This document shows, piece after piece, positions 8,084 through 16,379 of a DNA stretch of 64,000 nucleotides. The DNA comes from Streptomyces sp. TRM68416. Lineage in GTDB: Bacteria; Actinomycetota; Actinomycetes; Streptomycetales; Streptomycetaceae. Position numbers and translations under genes: made by a program. A model generated the notes under the pieces. It saw only the letters and a program-made list of their open reading frames with translations. It did not search any database and had not been told where the DNA came from. The stretch lies in the NCBI RefSeq assembly GCF_014596915.1, contig NZ_JACVWU010000009.1, positions 62,001-126,000 of the forward strand, written 5' to 3'. The first letter of the stretch is position 1, and each line of letters starts with the position of its first letter.

Positions 8084-8536
8084 GTGCGACGAACCCTCAC
8101 CTACGTCTGGCGTCTGCTCCGCCCGGTCCAGAGCCGCGTCATGTGGCTGGTGAACGCGAAGTTCGTGGTCGGCGTGTCGGGTGTCGTCCGCGACGACGAG
8201 GGCCGGGTGCTGCTGCTGAGGCACCGGATGTGGCCGCCGGGCCGCCAGTGGGGCCTGCCGAGCGGCTTCGCGCACAAGGGCGAGGACTTCCGGCGCACGC
8301 TGGTGCGCGAGGTCAAGGAGGAGACCGGCCTGGACGTGGAGGCAGGCCGCCTGGTCATGCTGAACAGCGGCTTGCGCACCCGCCTGGAGGTCGCCTACGA
8401 GGCCCGGCTCCTCGGCGGCGACCTGCGCCTCGACCCGTTCGAGATCACCGAGGCCCGCTGGTGCCACCCCGACGACCTGCCACCGGACGTCCAGCCGGTG
8501 TGCCACCCCCTGGTCCGCGGCGAGACGGTGCCGTAG
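8084..8536 (+). CDS. Nudix hydrolase
   Basis: 150-aa Nudix-fold pyrophosphatase, hydrolysing nucleoside diphosphates linked to another group. The Nudix box is intact at about residues 63-85: G, then E, then REVKEETGL in the usual spacing, supplying the divalent-metal ligands. N-terminus MRRTLTYVWRLLRPVQ is basic and amphipathic. GTG start at 8084 with GGAG seven bases upstream; the annotated length fits small single-domain members. Transcribed towards the methyltransferase gene that ends 38 bp beyond its stop. Substrate not predictable. Confidence 0.88.
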   Translation: MRRTLTYVWRLLRPVQSRVMWLVNAKFVVGVSGVVRDDEGRVLLLRHRMWPPGRQWGLPSGFAHKGEDFRRTLVREVKEETGLDVEAGRLVMLNSGLRTRLEVAYEARLLGGDLRLDPFEITEARWCHPDDLPPDVQPVCHPLVRGETVP

Positions 8537-8573
8537 CCGACCCCCACCGCGAGCCACCCTCGCCGAATCGACG

Positions 8574-9407
8574 TCAGGAGGATCGCCGGGGAGCCTCCGG
8601 CCGACGACCGACGGCCAGCAAGTGTGAACTCGCCGCGAGCAGTTCGGGGTAGGGCTCGGCCATGCGAGCCGCCGCGAGGGCCGACTCGAACAGGTCGGAT
8701 TCCCGGAAGGACCGGCCGGTGTTCCGCTCCGCCGCCGCCAGCAGGGACCAGGCGGGCCCTTCGACCCCCCAGACTTCCGCTTCCGTGAATCCCGCTGCGG
8801 CCACCTCGTCGCGCAGTTGTTCACCGCTGTGGAAGTACGCGGTGGTGAACGCCTTCTTCCCGTCGTGGATCTGGCTGGCCAGAATCGTGCCGATGCTTTC
8901 CCGCATCGCCTCCCTGTGGAGGTGGGCGTACGCGGTGTGCTCGAACAGCGACGCGTACCTGTTGATACCGGCAACCGCCAGCAGTCCACCGGGCCTGAGC
9001 ACACGGCGGGCTTCCGCGAGCGCGCGGTCCCGGTCCGCCCGCTCGGGCAGGTGGTACATCGGGCCGAGCATGAGGACGACGTCGTAGCTGCCGTCGCTCG
9101 CGGAGAGGTCCCGGGCGTCCCCCAGCTCGACCGTGGCACCCGTGGCCCTGGCCCGCTCGATGTGGCGGGGAATGGGATCGACCAGGTGCACCTCGTACCC
9201 GTCCTCGACCAGCCACCGGGCGTGGGTACCAGGCCCGCCGCCGACGTCGAGCAGCCGGGCCGGTGCCGGGGGGAGACGGCGGCGCAGCAACTCCTGCGTG
9301 CGCACCATTTCCAGACGTCCGTCGGCGGTGGCGGTCAGCCGGTCCGCCTCGTCGACGGTCTCGCTGTAGAACCTCACGATCTCTGGCGTTACCCCAAGGC
9401 TCGTCAT
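8574..9407 (-). CDS. Class I SAM-dependent methyltransferase
   Basis: 277-aa methyltransferase. SAM-binding motif I is LLDVGGGPGTHARWL (about residue 53), the acidic strand is VHLVDPIPRHIERAR, motif II is GDARDLSASDGSYDVVLMLGPMYHL, and RRVLRPGGLLAVAGI follows, all in Methyltransf_11/25 order. It starts 54 bp from the divergent GntR gene, and the shared intergenic region contains the GntR operator-like site, so it is likely under GntR control. No clear Shine-Dalgarno precedes the ATG at 9407, so a short or leaderless transcript is possible. Methyl acceptor unknown. Confidence 0.87.
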   Translation of the reverse strand: MTSLGVTPEIVRFYSETVDEADRLTATADGRLEMVRTQELLRRRLPPAPARLLDVGGGPGTHARWLVEDGYEVHLVDPIPRHIERARATGATVELGDARDLSASDGSYDVVLMLGPMYHLPERADRDRALAEARRVLRPGGLLAVAGINRYASLFEHTAYAHLHREAMRESIGTILASQIHDGKKAFTTAYFHSGEQLRDEVAAAGFTEAEVWGVEGPAWSLLAAAERNTGRSFRESDLFESALAAARMAEPYPELLAASSHLLAVGRRPEAPRRSS

Positions 9408-9427
9408 CCGTGCATTCTGGAGGCCGA

Positions 9428-9446
9428 CCGGTGGACCAGTCCAGTG
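9428..9446. promoter_or_regulatory. GntR operator-like site between divergent genes
   Basis: The 19-bp ACCGGTGGACCAGTCCAGT contains TGGAC-N2-GTCCA dyad symmetry and matches the reverse complement of 10206-10224 at 18 of 19 positions. It lies between the methyltransferase and GntR starts, where one bound dimer could control both. Confidence 0.65.
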
Positions 9447-9460
9447 ATCGGAAACGAGCC

Positions 9461-10189
9461 ATGCCGCTGCTGAAGTACGAGCAGATCGCCGACGATCTGC
9501 GCACCCGGATCGCGAACGGCGAGTTCGGGCCGGGTGATCTGCTGCCCTCGGGTCGCGATCTCGCCGAACAGTGGGGGGTGTCCCGGGCGACGGTGGTCAA
9601 GGCCTACGACGTCCTGCGCCTGGACGGCATCGTCGCGGCCCGCCAGGGCGCCGGCTTCCTGGTGACCGAGACTCCCGTCGCCCGGTCGGCAGGTGGACGC
9701 CGCGTGGGATCGACGCGGCTGTCGGGCGGCGCGCCGTACCGCCGCCTCGGTGCACCCGACCGTACGGTGCCGCCTGCCCGTGTCGCCGACGCTCTCGGGC
9801 TGGCACCGGGTGAGAAGGCACTGCGTCGTGTCCGGCTGACACTCCTCGAAGACGGCTCACCGGACAGCCTGGTGACCGCCTGGTTCCCACCCTCGATCGC
9901 GGACGCGGCACCACGCCTGTCGGCCAAGGGGCCGATCGTCGAAGGCACTACGCACTACGTCCGGCGCCAGACGGGCCGCTCTCCCGTGGAGGGCGTCGAT
10001 GTGACCACCGTCCGCCTGGCCACCGAGGAGGAGGCGCGGCTTCTGGAGGTGGAGCGGCCCGCAGCGGTGGCAGTTGTCCTGCACACAGCGTTCGACGAGC
10101 GGCAGCAGGCGTTGGTGTGCGAGGAGGGCGTCACCGCGTCGCACACCTTTGAACAGACCGACAACTACCCGATGGGGCAAGCAAACTGA
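9461..10189 (+). CDS. GntR-family transcriptional regulator (HutC/UTRA type)
   Basis: 242-aa regulator. N-terminal winged helix-turn-helix (MPLLKYEQIADDLRTRIANGEFGPGDLLPSGRDLAEQWGVSRATVVKAYDVLRLDGIVAARQGAGFLV, residues 1-67), then a UTRA-type effector domain from about residue 100 to the end (VRLTLLEDGSPDSLVTAWFP; LEVERPAAVAVVLHTAFDERQQALVCEEGV). ATG at 9461 with GGAAACGAG upstream. Near-identical palindromic sites lie 15-33 bp before its start and 12-35 bp after its stop, and a related site precedes the EamA exporter, so it probably regulates itself, the methyltransferase, the exporter and the two small downstream genes. Ligand unknown. Confidence 0.9.
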   Translation: MPLLKYEQIADDLRTRIANGEFGPGDLLPSGRDLAEQWGVSRATVVKAYDVLRLDGIVAARQGAGFLVTETPVARSAGGRRVGSTRLSGGAPYRRLGAPDRTVPPARVADALGLAPGEKALRRVRLTLLEDGSPDSLVTAWFPPSIADAAPRLSAKGPIVEGTTHYVRRQTGRSPVEGVDVTTVRLATEEEARLLEVERPAAVAVVLHTAFDERQQALVCEEGVTASHTFEQTDNYPMGQAN

Positions 10190-10197
10190 CGTTCCCC

Positions 10198-10226
10198 TTG
10201 ACTGGACCGGTCCACCGGTCCAGTCT
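10198..10226 (+). promoter_or_regulatory. Promoter with palindromic GntR operator
   Basis: Perfect 11-bp arms ACTGGACCGGT (10201-10211) and ACCGGTCCAGT (10214-10224) are separated by CC. TTGACT at 10198-10203 could be a -35, with CAGTCT 17 bp later as a weak -10, which would put the operator between the polymerase contacts. Likely drives the two small genes at 10365 and 10652. Confidence 0.6.
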
Positions 10227-10364
10227 GGTCGCGCTGGCGCGCGCCGATGCCGTCGCATCGCCGCACTCACGCCAAGCCGTGAACGCCGACATGGCAAAGC
10301 CCCGGCGGCCGTCCGACCGGTCCCGGGGCACGGCCACCAGCCGAACCAGAACGGAGCTGATGAC

Positions 10365-10655
10365 ATGACCGGTCTCGTCCGCCGTCTCATGACATCGGTG
10401 GGCGTGTTACTCGTCCCCCGAGGCACGCACCGCCGCACCGGCCCCCGCCCATCGCACAGCCGCACCGGCCCCGGCCCCGGCCCCGGCCCATCGCAACGCC
10501 CCACTCCTCCCCCGCCGCCCGCTGTCGACATCGCCCCTCTCCCCTCCCGCCGCAGCCCCTACGGCCTGCCCACCCCCCTGGACGGCACCGAGACCGCGAC
10601 AGTACGGCCCTACGTCACAGCGCACCGGCCGCACCGGATGCGGGAGGCGGCATGA
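10365..10655 (+). CDS. Small proline/arginine-rich protein
   Basis: 96-aa protein of unknown function. Hydrophobic start (MTGLVRRLMTSVGVLLVP), then a low-complexity basic and proline-rich middle with GPGPGPG encoded by a CCGGCC-type microsatellite, then a better-composed tail (SPYGLPTPLDGTETATVRPYV) that looks conserved in character. ATG at 10365 has GGAG eight bases upstream. Its TGA overlaps the next ATG (ATGA), so the two genes form an operon downstream of the GntR-type palindrome. No family recognised. Confidence 0.65.
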   Translation: MTGLVRRLMTSVGVLLVPRGTHRRTGPRPSHSRTGPGPGPGPSQRPTPPPPPAVDIAPLPSRRSPYGLPTPLDGTETATVRPYVTAHRPHRMREAA

Positions 10656-10927
10656 ACGCACCGCGTGAACCACGGCTGCTCCCGTGGTCCAGCCCCGAGG
10701 GCAAGCCCTGCTACTTGATCACCGACAACGCCGCCGGCCCCGTCTCCCGCCTCGCCGACACCACGGAGGCCACGCAGCTCGCCATGGGCACCGAGCTCCT
10801 CGCCCACGCCCGCGGGCTGCTCCCCGACGCCCCGCACGGCGAACTCCGCTACCTCGCCGAGCGCCTGACCGAGGCCCTCGCGGACGCGCTGCGGGTGGCC
10901 GAGAGCCGAGGGCGCAGATCCCACTAG
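10652..10927 (+). CDS. Small conserved hypothetical protein
   Basis: 91-aa acidic-to-neutral protein starting at the ATG that overlaps the previous stop by four bases. Composition is that of a folded alpha/beta protein: LLPWSSPEGKPCYLITDNAAGPVSRLADTTEATQLAMGTELLAHARGLL followed by a helical LRYLAERLTEALADALRVAES. Small proteins of this look often follow GntR or XRE regulators in Streptomyces, but no function is known. Expressed with the 96-aa protein, probably under the GntR regulator. Confidence 0.7.
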   Translation: MNAPREPRLLPWSSPEGKPCYLITDNAAGPVSRLADTTEATQLAMGTELLAHARGLLPDAPHGELRYLAERLTEALADALRVAESRGRRSH

Positions 10928-10996
10928 GGCGCCGCCGGGGTGTGGCCTCCCGGCGCCGTGCGGTGAGACGAGGGTGCCCGGGCCGGCCGGGAGGGC

Positions 10997-12181
10997 TCAG
11001 CGCCGCGCCATGTACAGGTCCAGCGCCTTGTGCAGCAGCCGGTTCAGCGGGAAGTCCCACTCCCCGAGGTACTCCACGGCCTGACCGCCCGTGCCCACCT
11101 TGAACCGCAGCAGCCCCAGCAGATGGTTGGCGTCCTCCAGGGTGTCGGTGATGCCGCGCAGGTCGTAGACGGCGGCGCCGCGTTCGTGAGCGTCGCACAT
11201 CATGCGCCACTGCATGGCGTTGTTGGGCTGGACCTCGCGTCTGCGGGAGGTGGAGGCGCCGTAGGAGTACCAGACGTGGTCGCCGACGGTCAGCATGGTG
11301 GCCGCGGCGAGGACGTCACCGTCGTGGAGGGCGAGGTAGAGCCGCATGCGGTCGGGATCCTCGGCGGTGAGGGCGGTCCACATGCGCTGGAAGTAGGGCA
11401 GGGGGCGCGGGATGAAGCGGTCGCGCTCGGCCGTCTCGGCGTACAGCTCGTAGAACGCGGGCAGATCCTCGTAGCCGCCGCGCACGACCGTCACCCCGGC
11501 CTTGTCCGCCTTCTTGATGTTGCGGCGCCACTGCTGGTTGAGGCCGCGGTGCACGTCCGGGAGCGACCGTCCCGCGAACGGCACCTGGAAGACGTACCGG
11601 GGTTGTCCGGCCGCGAACCCGCCGTCCTCGCCGCCCGCCTCCGTCTGCTGCCAGCCCGCGCGCCGCAGCCTTTCGGCCACGTCGAAGGCACGCGGTTCGT
11701 ACGAGGTCGCCGCCGCGTCCTGCAGCCGGGCGGCCGCCGGGTCGGCGATCGCGGCCTTCACCGCGTCCGCGCTCCACCGCCGTACGACGACCGGCGGGCC
11801 CATCTTCACCGAGAACGCGCCCCGCGCCTTCAGGTACCCGAGCATCGGCTCCAGCCAGCGCTCGCAGAGATCCGGCGCGTCCCAGTCGATCAGCGGCCCC
11901 TCGGGCAGGTACGCGAGGTACTTCTTCAGCTTCGGCAGCGGCCGGAACAGCACCAGGCCCGCCCCGACGACCCGTCCCTCCTCGTCGAACCACCCCACGC
12001 TCTCCGCCCGCCAGTCCGGTTTCACGTCGCCCCAGGACGGGACCTGCATATGGCTGGCGGAGGGGCGGGCCGCGACGAACGCCAGGTGTTCCTCGCGGGT
12101 GAGAGGGTCAGGTGGAGGGGCATAAGGGCTCCCGGAGAGAGATCGTTCTCGTACAGGAGTCTCTACGCCGGGCTCAGGCAC
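10997..12181 (-). CDS. FemX/FemAB-family peptidyltransferase
   Basis: 394-aa member of the lipid II:glycine glycyltransferase (FemABX) family, which uses aminoacyl-tRNA to add the first bridge residue to the peptidoglycan stem peptide; Streptomyces needs a Gly-(LL-DAP) bridge. Two GNAT-like domains: GWFDEEGRVVGAGLVLFRPLPKLKKYLAYLPEGPLIDW in the first, and WRRNIKKADKAGVTVVRGG plus the acceptor-side YELYAETAERDRFIPRPLPYFQRMW in the second, with YSYGASTSRRREVQPNNAMQWRMM and YDLRGITDT near the end. The GTG at 12181 overlaps the oxidase stop by eight bases; a GGAGGGGGAA precedes it. Whether it is the essential FemX or a paralogue cannot be decided from sequence. Confidence 0.85.
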   Translation of the reverse strand: MPEPGVETPVRERSLSGSPYAPPPDPLTREEHLAFVAARPSASHMQVPSWGDVKPDWRAESVGWFDEEGRVVGAGLVLFRPLPKLKKYLAYLPEGPLIDWDAPDLCERWLEPMLGYLKARGAFSVKMGPPVVVRRWSADAVKAAIADPAAARLQDAAATSYEPRAFDVAERLRRAGWQQTEAGGEDGGFAAGQPRYVFQVPFAGRSLPDVHRGLNQQWRRNIKKADKAGVTVVRGGYEDLPAFYELYAETAERDRFIPRPLPYFQRMWTALTAEDPDRMRLYLALHDGDVLAAATMLTVGDHVWYSYGASTSRRREVQPNNAMQWRMMCDAHERGAAVYDLRGITDTLEDANHLLGLLRFKVGTGGQAVEYLGEWDFPLNRLLHKALDLYMARR

Positions 12182-15062
12182 CCGGTTCCCCCTCCGCCCT
12201 GTCCAGCCCCTCCGCCAACACCTCCGCCAAGTGCCGCCCCCGCACCCCCGCCAGCTGCTCCAGCTGGGTCCGGCAGGAGAAGCCGTCCGCGAGGATCACC
12301 GTGCCCTCCTCGGCCACACGTACCGAGGGGAGGAGTTGTTCCTCCGCGCAGGCCTTGGAGACCTCGAAGTGGCCTTTCTCGAAGCCGAAGTTGCCCGCGA
12401 GGCCGCAGCAGCCGCCGGAGAGGTCGCCGGTGAGGCCGGCGGCTGCGCGCAGGCGGCGGTCGGCCGTGTCGCCCAGTACGGCGTGCTGGTGGCAGTGGGT
12501 CTGGCCGGTGACGGGGCGGTCGAGGCGCGGGGGTGTCCAGTGGGGGGCCAGGCGCTCCAGCGCCTCCGCGAACGTCGTCACGCGGTCCGCCAGGCGGCCC
12601 GCGCGCGGGTCGTCGTGCAGCAGTTCCGGCAGGTCCGCGCGGAGGGCGGCCGCGCAGCTCGGTTCCAGGACGACCACGGGGGCGCCCGCTTCCAGGACCG
12701 GTTCCATCAGGTCCAGCGTGCGGCGGAGCACCGCGCGGGCCCGGTCGAGCTGGCCGGTGGAGAGGTACGTCAGTCCGCAGCAGACCCGGCCCCGGCCGGC
12801 CCCCGGCAGCAGCGCGGTCGCCGCCTTCGTCCTGCCGTCCCCCACCGGGCGCGCCCGCATCCGCAGTGTCGGCGGCAGCGCCACCCGTAGCCCCGCCGCC
12901 TCCAGGACCCGTACGGCCGCCCGGCCCACCGCGGGCGAGAGGTGCTCGGTGAAGGTGTCCGGCCAGAGCACCACCAGATCGCCGCCGCCGGTACCGGGCT
13001 TCCGCCGCCTGTGCCACCACCGGCTGAACGTCTCCGGCGCCACCCGCGGAAGCTCCCGCTCCGCCGCGACACCCCCCAGCCGCTTGCCCACCGAGGCGAG
13101 GACCGGCACGGACGCGAGGGAGTTGACCGCGCCCGCCGCCCGCAGCCGCGCCACCCACCGCAGCCACACCGGCAGCCAGCCCATCGCGTAGTGCGCGGCG
13201 GGCCTGCGCCGTCCCGCGTAGTGGTGGTGCAGGAACTCCGCCTTGTACGTGGCCATGTCGACGCCGACCGGGCAGTCGGACCGGCAGCCCTTGCAGGACA
13301 GGCACAGGTCGAGGGCGTCGCGTACCTCCGTCGACCGCCAGCCGTCGGTGACCGGGTCGCCCGCGAGCATCTCGTGCAGCAGGCGGGCACGCCCGCGCGT
13401 GGAGTGCTCCTCCTCGCCCGTCGCGCGGAAGGAGGGGCACATGACGGCGGGCCCGGACACCGTCGTCGTACGGCACTTGGCGACGCCCACGCACCGGCGG
13501 ACCGCGGCCGAGAAGTCGCCGCCGTCCGCCGGGTAGCCGAAGGCGACGTCGACCGGGCGGCGCGGGAGGACGGCAAAGCGCAGGTTCGTGTCGAGGGGGG
13601 CGGGGCGCACCAGCATGCCCGGGTTCAGCAGGTCGTCCGGGTCCCAGACCGCCTTGGCCCGCTCGAAGAGGGACACCATCTCCTGCCCGTACATCCTCGG
13701 CAGCAGTTCCGCGCGCGCCTGGCCGTCCCCGTGTTCCCCGGACAGCGAGCCGCCGTGCGCCACGACCAGCTCGGCCAGCTCCTCCGAGAAGCGGCGGAAG
13801 CGGCGGACGCCCTCTTCGGTGATCAGGTCGAAGTCGATACGGACGTGGATGCAGCCGTCGCCGAAGTGGCCGTAGGGCGTGCCGCGCAGGCCGTGGGCGG
13901 TGAGCAGGGCGCGGAAGTCCCGCAGGTACGGCCCGAGTCGTGCCGGCGGCACCGCGCAGTCCTCCCAGCCCGGCCACGCTTCGCTGCCGTCCGGCATCCG
14001 TGTCGCCGTACCGCTGGCGTCCTCGCGGACGCGCCACAGCGCCCGCTGGCCGGCCGCGTCCGTGACCACCAGGGAGTCGACGACATCGGCGGCCCGCACC
14101 ATCGCCTCCGCACGCGCGCGTGCCTCCTGCGGTGAATCCCCGCCGGTCTCCACGAAGAGCCAGGCCGCGCCCCGGGGCAGCGCGACCGCCGAGGGCACCA
14201 GGTCGGCCGCCATGCCCTCCACCGTCAAAGGACCGAACGGCAGCAGCCCGGACGCGGCTTCGGCGGCCGCGCCTTCGTCCGCGTACCCCAGCACCGCGAG
14301 CGCACGCGCGCGCGGCGCCGCCACGAGCCGTACGACGGCCTGCGTCAACACGCCGAGCGTGCCTTCACTCCCGCAGAAGGAACGGGCCACGTCGGCGCCC
14401 TTCTCCGGCAGCAGCGCGTCCAGGGCGTAGCCGGAGATACGGCGGGGCAGCTCGGGAAATCCGGTGCGCAGCCGGGCCAGGTCCCCCTCCACCAGCTCCC
14501 GCAGCCCCTCCGGCGCCCCCGCCCAGCCCTGCCCGAGCCGCAGCCGCCGCCCGCGCGCGGTGACGACGTCCAGCTCGCGCACGCTGTCCGCGGTCGTCCC
14601 CCAGGCCACCGAGTGGGAGCCGCAGGAGTTGTTGCCGATCATTCCGCCGAGGGTGCAGCGGCTGTGGGTGGACGGGTCGGGGCCGAAGCGCAGGCCGTGC
14701 GGCGCGGCGGCCTCCTGGAGCCGGTCCAGGACGAGTCCGGGCTGGACCACGGCGGTGCGCGCCGACGGGTCGAGCGCGAGCAGTCGGTTCATGTGGCGGG
14801 TGAAGTCCAGCACCACGCCGGTGCCGGTGGCCTGCCCGGCGATCGACGTCCCGCCACCGCGCGGCACGACCGGCACGCCGTGCGCCCGGCACACCTCCAG
14901 TACGGCGGCCACGTCGTCGGCGTCCCTCGGTGCCACCACGCCCAGCGGGACCCGCCGGTAGTTGGACGCGTCCATGGTGGTCAGGGCCCGGGAGGTGACG
15001 TCGAACCCGACCTCGCCCCGGACGGCCGCCCGCAGTTCCGCTTCCAGATCCGCATCCGTCAT
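12174..15062 (-). CDS. FAD-linked oxidase fused to an Fe-S/CCG domain (D-lactate/glycolate dehydrogenase-like)
   Basis: 962-aa membrane-associated type dehydrogenase for a 2-hydroxy acid. Residues about 1-460: PCMH FAD domain (VVPRGGGTSIAGQATGTGVVLDF; GMIGNNSCGSHSVAWGTT) and FAD-oxidase C domain (HFGDGCIHVRIDFDLI; GEHGDGQARAEL). Around 530-600 is a ferredoxin-like part with CPSFRATGEEEHSTRGRARLLHEML and the cluster CLSCKGCRSDCP at about 585-596. C-terminal cysteine-rich CCG-type motifs (VCCGLTYLSTGQLD; GGCCGLAGNFG) complete the electron path. This is the one-chain arrangement seen for bacterial Dld2/GlcDF fusions. ATG at 15062; the downstream FemX gene overlaps its stop. Divergent from serC. 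Exact substrate is unproven. Confidence 0.88.
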   Translation of the reverse strand: MTDADLEAELRAAVRGEVGFDVTSRALTTMDASNYRRVPLGVVAPRDADDVAAVLEVCRAHGVPVVPRGGGTSIAGQATGTGVVLDFTRHMNRLLALDPSARTAVVQPGLVLDRLQEAAAPHGLRFGPDPSTHSRCTLGGMIGNNSCGSHSVAWGTTADSVRELDVVTARGRRLRLGQGWAGAPEGLRELVEGDLARLRTGFPELPRRISGYALDALLPEKGADVARSFCGSEGTLGVLTQAVVRLVAAPRARALAVLGYADEGAAAEAASGLLPFGPLTVEGMAADLVPSAVALPRGAAWLFVETGGDSPQEARARAEAMVRAADVVDSLVVTDAAGQRALWRVREDASGTATRMPDGSEAWPGWEDCAVPPARLGPYLRDFRALLTAHGLRGTPYGHFGDGCIHVRIDFDLITEEGVRRFRRFSEELAELVVAHGGSLSGEHGDGQARAELLPRMYGQEMVSLFERAKAVWDPDDLLNPGMLVRPAPLDTNLRFAVLPRRPVDVAFGYPADGGDFSAAVRRCVGVAKCRTTTVSGPAVMCPSFRATGEEEHSTRGRARLLHEMLAGDPVTDGWRSTEVRDALDLCLSCKGCRSDCPVGVDMATYKAEFLHHHYAGRRRPAAHYAMGWLPVWLRWVARLRAAGAVNSLASVPVLASVGKRLGGVAAERELPRVAPETFSRWWHRRRKPGTGGGDLVVLWPDTFTEHLSPAVGRAAVRVLEAAGLRVALPPTLRMRARPVGDGRTKAATALLPGAGRGRVCCGLTYLSTGQLDRARAVLRRTLDLMEPVLEAGAPVVVLEPSCAAALRADLPELLHDDPRAGRLADRVTTFAEALERLAPHWTPPRLDRPVTGQTHCHQHAVLGDTADRRLRAAAGLTGDLSGGCCGLAGNFGFEKGHFEVSKACAEEQLLPSVRVAEEGTVILADGFSCRTQLEQLAGVRGRHLAEVLAEGLDRAEGEPGA

Positions 15063-15195
15063 GTGTTCCAGGAAATCAAAGACGGTCTCCAGGAGGCCCG
15101 GTGCTCCGTCTCAGGTGTCCAGGAAATCCAAGAATCCCGTCTCAGCCGACGGACTTCATTTCGACCACGTTTCCCGCACCGGCTAACCTCACTGC

Positions 15196-16314
15196 GTGGC
15201 TGAGATCCAGATTCCCGCTGACATCAAGCCCGCCGACGGACGTTTCGGCGCGGGCCCCTCCAAGGTGCGGACGGAAGCGCTGGACGCGCTGGCCGCGACC
15301 GGTACCTCCCTGCTCGGCACCTCCCACCGCCAGGCCCCGGTGAAGAACCTGGTCGGCCAGGTGCGCGAGGGCATCAGTGAGCTGTTCTCCCTCCCCGAGG
15401 GGTACGAGGTCGTCCTCGGCAACGGCGGCTCCACCGCGTTCTGGGACATCGCGACGCACGGTCTGATCGAGAACAAGTCGCAGCACCTGAACTTCGGCGA
15501 GTTCAGCTCGAAGTTCGCCAAGGCCGCCAAGCTCGCCCCCTGGCTGGCCGAGCCGACGGTCATCGCGAGCGAGCCGGGCACCCACCCGGAGCCGCGGGCC
15601 GAGGCGGGCGTCGACGTGTACGCCTTCACCCACAACGAGACCTCCACCGGTGTCGCCGCCCCGATCAAGCGCGTGGCCGGTGCCGACGAGGGCTCCCTCG
15701 TCCTGGTCGACGCCACCTCCGGCGCGGGCGGCCTGCCGGTCGACATCGCCGAGACGGACGTCTACTACTTCGCCCCGCAGAAGTCCTTCGCCTCCGACGG
15801 CGGCCTGTGGATCGGCGTCTTCTCCCCGGCCGCGATCGAGCGCGCCGAGCGCGTCCACGCCTCCGGCCGTCACGTGCCAGAGTTCTTCAGCCTCCCCACG
15901 GCGATCTACAACTCCCGCAAGAACCAGACGTACAACACCCCGGCCCTCGCCACCCTCTTCCTGCTCAACCAGCAGCTGGAGTGGATCAACGGCCAGGGCG
16001 GCCTCGCCTGGTCCACGGCCCGTACGAAGGACTCCTCGACCCGCCTGTACGGCTGGGCGGAGGAGAGCAAGTACGCGACCCCGTTCGTCACCGACCCGGC
16101 CAAGCGCTCCCAGGTCATCGGCACGATCGACTTCTCCGACGAGATCGACGCCGCGGCCGTCGCCAAGGTCCTGCGCGCCAACGGCATCGTCGACACCGAG
16201 CCGTACCGCAAGCTGGGCCGCAACCAGCTCCGTATCGCGATGTTCCCGGCGATCGACCCGGCGGACGTCGAGGCGCTGACGAAGTGCGTCGACTACGTGA
16301 TCGAGAAGCTGTAG
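15196..16314 (+). CDS. serC: Phosphoserine aminotransferase
   Basis: 372-aa PLP enzyme converting 3-phosphohydroxypyruvate and glutamate to phosphoserine in serine synthesis. It is the actinobacterial SerC subtype: FGAGPSKVRTEALDALA at the N-terminus, LLGTSHRQAPVKNLV, LVLVDATSGAGGLPVD for the PLP aspartate region, and the Schiff-base lysine (about K196) in YYFAPQKSFASDGG. The GTG at 15196 gives the normal N-terminus (MAEIQIPADIKP) and lies only 134 bp from the divergent oxidase. A strong hairpin terminator follows the stop at 16331-16362. Confidence 0.95.
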   Translation: MAEIQIPADIKPADGRFGAGPSKVRTEALDALAATGTSLLGTSHRQAPVKNLVGQVREGISELFSLPEGYEVVLGNGGSTAFWDIATHGLIENKSQHLNFGEFSSKFAKAAKLAPWLAEPTVIASEPGTHPEPRAEAGVDVYAFTHNETSTGVAAPIKRVAGADEGSLVLVDATSGAGGLPVDIAETDVYYFAPQKSFASDGGLWIGVFSPAAIERAERVHASGRHVPEFFSLPTAIYNSRKNQTYNTPALATLFLLNQQLEWINGQGGLAWSTARTKDSSTRLYGWAEESKYATPFVTDPAKRSQVIGTIDFSDEIDAAAVAKVLRANGIVDTEPYRKLGRNQLRIAMFPAIDPADVEALTKCVDYVIEKL

Positions 16315-16330
16315 CAGCAGCCTTGCGGGA

Positions 16331-16362
16331 GGGCGCCCGGCCGTCGTGGCCGGGCGCCCTTT
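16331..16362. terminator. Bidirectional terminator between serC and the ABC permease gene
   Basis: A perfect 12-bp stem (GGGCGCCCGGCC / its complement) has loop GTCGT and is followed by TTT on the plus strand. It lies between the convergent serC stop (16314) and the permease stop (16380), so it can serve both. Confidence 0.85.
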
Positions 16363-16379
16363 CCCATGCGACGCCCCGG

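Noticed and set aside
10440..10520. Collagen-like or structural repeat in the small protein (GPGPGPG)
   Set aside because: It is a short microsatellite in a linker; too short for a structural repeat.
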